7,164 nucleotides of DNA, taken from an uncultured Collinsella sp. GTDB lineage: Bacteria; Actinomycetota; Coriobacteriia; Coriobacteriales; Coriobacteriaceae. The notes beneath the pieces were generated by a model, which saw nothing but the letters and a program-made list of their open reading frames with translations, searched no databases and was not told the DNA's origin. Below, piece after piece: positions 5,829-7,164 of this stretch. A program made the position numbers and the translations under genes. The DNA lies in assembly GCA_900554595.1 (NCBI GenBank), contig USHZ01000103.1:1-7164 (forward strand), read 5' to 3'. The stretch's first letter is position 1. Every line of letters starts with the position of its first letter.

Positions 5829-6791
5829 ATGTCCGAAACCGGTCTGTTGCCGGCATATCTGATCGTCGGTACCGATGGAGTCAAGCGCGATCACGCCGTC
5901 TCGCGCATGAAGGCACGTCTGGAAAAGTCGGGCATGGTCGAGTTCAACCTCGACGAGCGCGATATGACCAAAGACCCCGATATCGAGTCGATTATCGGAT
6001 CGCTCAACACCTTTCCCATGGGTAGCGAGTTTCGCCTGGTGATCCTCGATGGCTGCTCCAAGCTTGCCAAGGCGGTCTCGGAACCGCTCGTCGAGTATCT
6101 CGCAAGTCCCAGCCCTACGACGGTCTGTCTCATTATTGCCGACTCACTTGCCAAGAATACGCGCCTGTATAAGGCAATCGCCAAGATCGACAAGAAGGCT
6201 ATCGTCGATTGCTCGGGTACCAAGCGCTGGGAACTGCCGCGCCGCGTTCAGCAGATGGCGACGCAGCACGGTAAGTCCATCTCGACGGCTGCTGCCGAGG
6301 AGCTCGTCTCGCGTTCGGGCGAAAACACGCGCATGCTCGATAACGACCTGGCAAAGCTCGCCCAGATGGTCGAGGCGCCCCAGATTGAGCTTGCCGACGT
6401 GGAGCGTTGGATCGTGCGTACGGCCGAGGTCCAGCCCTGGGACTTCCTCAACGCCGTCTCGGCTCGCGATATGCGGCGTTCGCTCGAGCTCTTTAAGCTT
6501 CTGCCCTTCAAGAGCTACGTGTGGACCTACACGCTGTTATGCGGTCGCATCCGTGAGCTGATCGTCGCCAAGGCGCTCGACTCTCGTGGGCAGGGGCGTG
6601 AGCTCGCCGCGACGCTCAAGCTTCAGGCCTGGCAGGTCAAGAATCACCTTACCTGGGCGCGTCGTTTTTCGATGACCGAGCTCGTTGCCGCGCTCGAGGG
6701 TGCCGTCGATGTGGAACTCGCGCTCAAGGGTTCGTCCGATTCGGAGACCGCACTTTTGCTCTGGATTACGAACATCTTGAGAAAATCGTGA
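5829..6791 (+). CDS. holA: DNA polymerase III subunit delta
   Basis: This 320-residue protein matches delta, the clamp-loader subunit that opens the beta sliding clamp in the replisome. The N-terminal domain begins LPAYLIVGTDGVKRDHAVSR, where other AAA+ proteins have a Walker A loop; the lack of a functional P-loop is normal for delta. The middle carries the collar-linked helical parts (SGENTRMLDNDLAKL). The C-terminal part has the family pattern PWDFLNAVSARD, followed by SYVWTYTLLCGRIREL and then ELAATLKLQAWQVKNHL. ATG at 5829 is chosen because GAGGGGAG (5817-5824) lies four to six bases before it. The in-frame ATG at 5787 has no ribosome binding site and overlaps the candidate -10 box. The comEA-comEC-holA-rpsT order resembles the Bacillus arrangement and supports the call. 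The primary sequence of this family is divergent, so context matters. Confidence 0.92.
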   Translation: MSETGLLPAYLIVGTDGVKRDHAVSRMKARLEKSGMVEFNLDERDMTKDPDIESIIGSLNTFPMGSEFRLVILDGCSKLAKAVSEPLVEYLASPSPTTVCLIIADSLAKNTRLYKAIAKIDKKAIVDCSGTKRWELPRRVQQMATQHGKSISTAAAEELVSRSGENTRMLDNDLAKLAQMVEAPQIELADVERWIVRTAEVQPWDFLNAVSARDMRRSLELFKLLPFKSYVWTYTLLCGRIRELIVAKALDSRGQGRELAATLKLQAWQVKNHLTWARRFSMTELVAALEGAVDVELALKGSSDSETALLLWITNILRKS

Positions 6792-6840
6792 TGATACCTG
6801 CCTATTTGACAAATTCGTTCTATCCCTTTGAGGGGGAGCG

Positions 6841-6849
6841 TGCTATAGT
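6841..6849 (+). promoter_or_regulatory. Candidate extended -10 promoter for rpsT
   Basis: TGC followed by TATAGT (6844-6849) is an extended -10 element 50 bases after the holA stop and about 75 before the rpsT start. No -35 lies at the usual distance. A perfect TTGACA (6806-6811) exists, but 32 bases upstream, too far for one sigma-70-type promoter. CCCT-TTG-AGGG (6824-6834) forms a small dyad in between. Confidence 0.55.
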
Positions 6850-6855
6850 AGGCGC

Positions 6856-6901
6856 TTGCATGACCTCACCGTGTCTCAGAGGTGTCATACATTTTTTGCA
6901 A
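6856..6901 (+). promoter_or_regulatory. Structured 5' leader of rpsT
   Basis: TTGCATGAC (6856-6864) can pair with GTCAT (6884-6888) and, across a gap, TGCAA (6897-6901). ACC (6868-6870) can pair with GGT (6881-6883). An alternative pairing is ACCTC (6863-6867) with GAGGT (6879-6883). A run of six T (6892-6897) starts three bases after the main stem. This could be a weak attenuator or an S20 feedback site; neither is shown by the sequence. Confidence 0.35.
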
Positions 6902-6919
6902 GGAACTCGAAAGGAACTC
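6900..6919 (+). repeat. Tandem duplicated Shine-Dalgarno segment of rpsT
   Basis: AAGGAACTC occurs at 6900-6908 and again at 6911-6919, a period of 11 bases. Each copy contains AAGGA. The second lies about nine bases before the GTG start and should be the working site. The first lies about 20 bases away, too far for normal initiation. Confidence 0.7.
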
Positions 6920-6924
6920 CAGAA

Positions 6925-7164
6925 GTGGCAAACATCAAGTCTCAGAAGAAGCGTATCCGCACCAATGAGGCAGCTCGCATGCGTAACAAGGCTGTCAAGT
7001 CCGAGCTCAAGACGCTGACCAAGCACGTCCAGTCCGCCGTCGCCGAGGGCGACGCCGAGAAGGCCCAGGCTGCCCTCAAGACCGTCACCAAGCGTCTCGA
7101 CATGGCTGCCGCTAAGCATGTCATCCACAAGAACCAGGCTTCCAACCGCAAGTCCGGTCTTGCC
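6925..7164 (+). CDS. rpsT: 30S ribosomal protein S20 (3' end outside window)
   Basis: Eighty codons are present, open to the last base of the window. The family is usually about 86-88 residues, so only a few are missing. The product starts MANIKSQKKRIRTNE, the classic S20 N-terminus, and is Lys/Ala-rich and alpha-helical. LDMAAAKHVIHKN and ASNRKSGLA near the end are typical. S20 binds 16S rRNA early in 30S assembly. The start is GTG at 6925, with AAAGGA (6910-6915) nine bases upstream; no in-frame ATG would retain the conserved N-terminus. E. coli rpsT also uses a non-ATG start (TTG) and is under translational autocontrol, so the GTG may matter for regulation here. Almost every Lys is AAG, marking high expression. 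Confidence 0.96.
   Translation, partial: MANIKSQKKRIRTNEAARMRNKAVKSELKTLTKHVQSAVAEGDAEKAQAALKTVTKRLDMAAAKHVIHKNQASNRKSGLA

Noticed and set aside
6824..6834. CCCT-TTG-AGGG as a terminator of holA
   Set aside because: The four-base stem with a three-base loop has no T-run after it and lies just before a -10 element.

Overview
The window reads as an ordinary, densely packed chromosomal segment of a GC-rich Gram-positive bacterium. It most likely comes from the Coriobacteriia, in or near Collinsella. I infer this from the actinobacterial-type integration host factor (mIHF) next to gmk and rpoZ, the rhodanese-less ThiI, the comEA-comEC-holA-rpsT order, GTG starts on three genes, and strongly G/C-ending codons. 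I cannot confirm a species without a search. All eight genes lie on the + strand and belong to recognisable families. I saw no mobile element, CRISPR array, tRNA, rRNA or pseudogene.

Region 1 (1-2576) is a tight operon: mihF (nucleoid protein), gmk (GMP kinase), rpoZ (RNA polymerase omega) and thiI (tRNA 4-thiouridine synthesis). It ends at a strong intrinsic terminator. Two of its three junctions have no gap: the stop codon abuts the next start. The 121-base leader holds a candidate extended -10 promoter inside a long imperfect dyad. A second hairpin overlaps that dyad and covers part of the mihF Shine-Dalgarno.

Region 2 (2577-5750) is the DNA-uptake pair. ComEA is a membrane-anchored DNA receptor with SLBB and helix-hairpin-helix parts. 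ComEC is a membrane channel with an OB-like region, a Competence core and a metallo-beta-lactamase-like domain. Their codons overlap (ATGA). The 169 bases before comEA hold no gene but several short direct and inverted repeats that could be regulator sites. comEB is absent from between them.

Region 3 (5751-7164) holds holA (DNA polymerase III delta) with its own plausible promoter, then rpsT (ribosomal protein S20), cut by the window end. rpsT has an extended -10 promoter, a structured leader, two tandem copies of its Shine-Dalgarno segment and a GTG start.

The outer genes (mihF, gmk, rpoZ, rpsT) are growth-related and use highly biased codons, while comEA and comEC use a looser codon set. 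I found no clear new multi-gene system. The most interesting leads are the overlapping hairpins before mihF, the doubled Shine-Dalgarno of rpsT, the operator-like repeats before comEA, and a variant PP-loop in ThiI.
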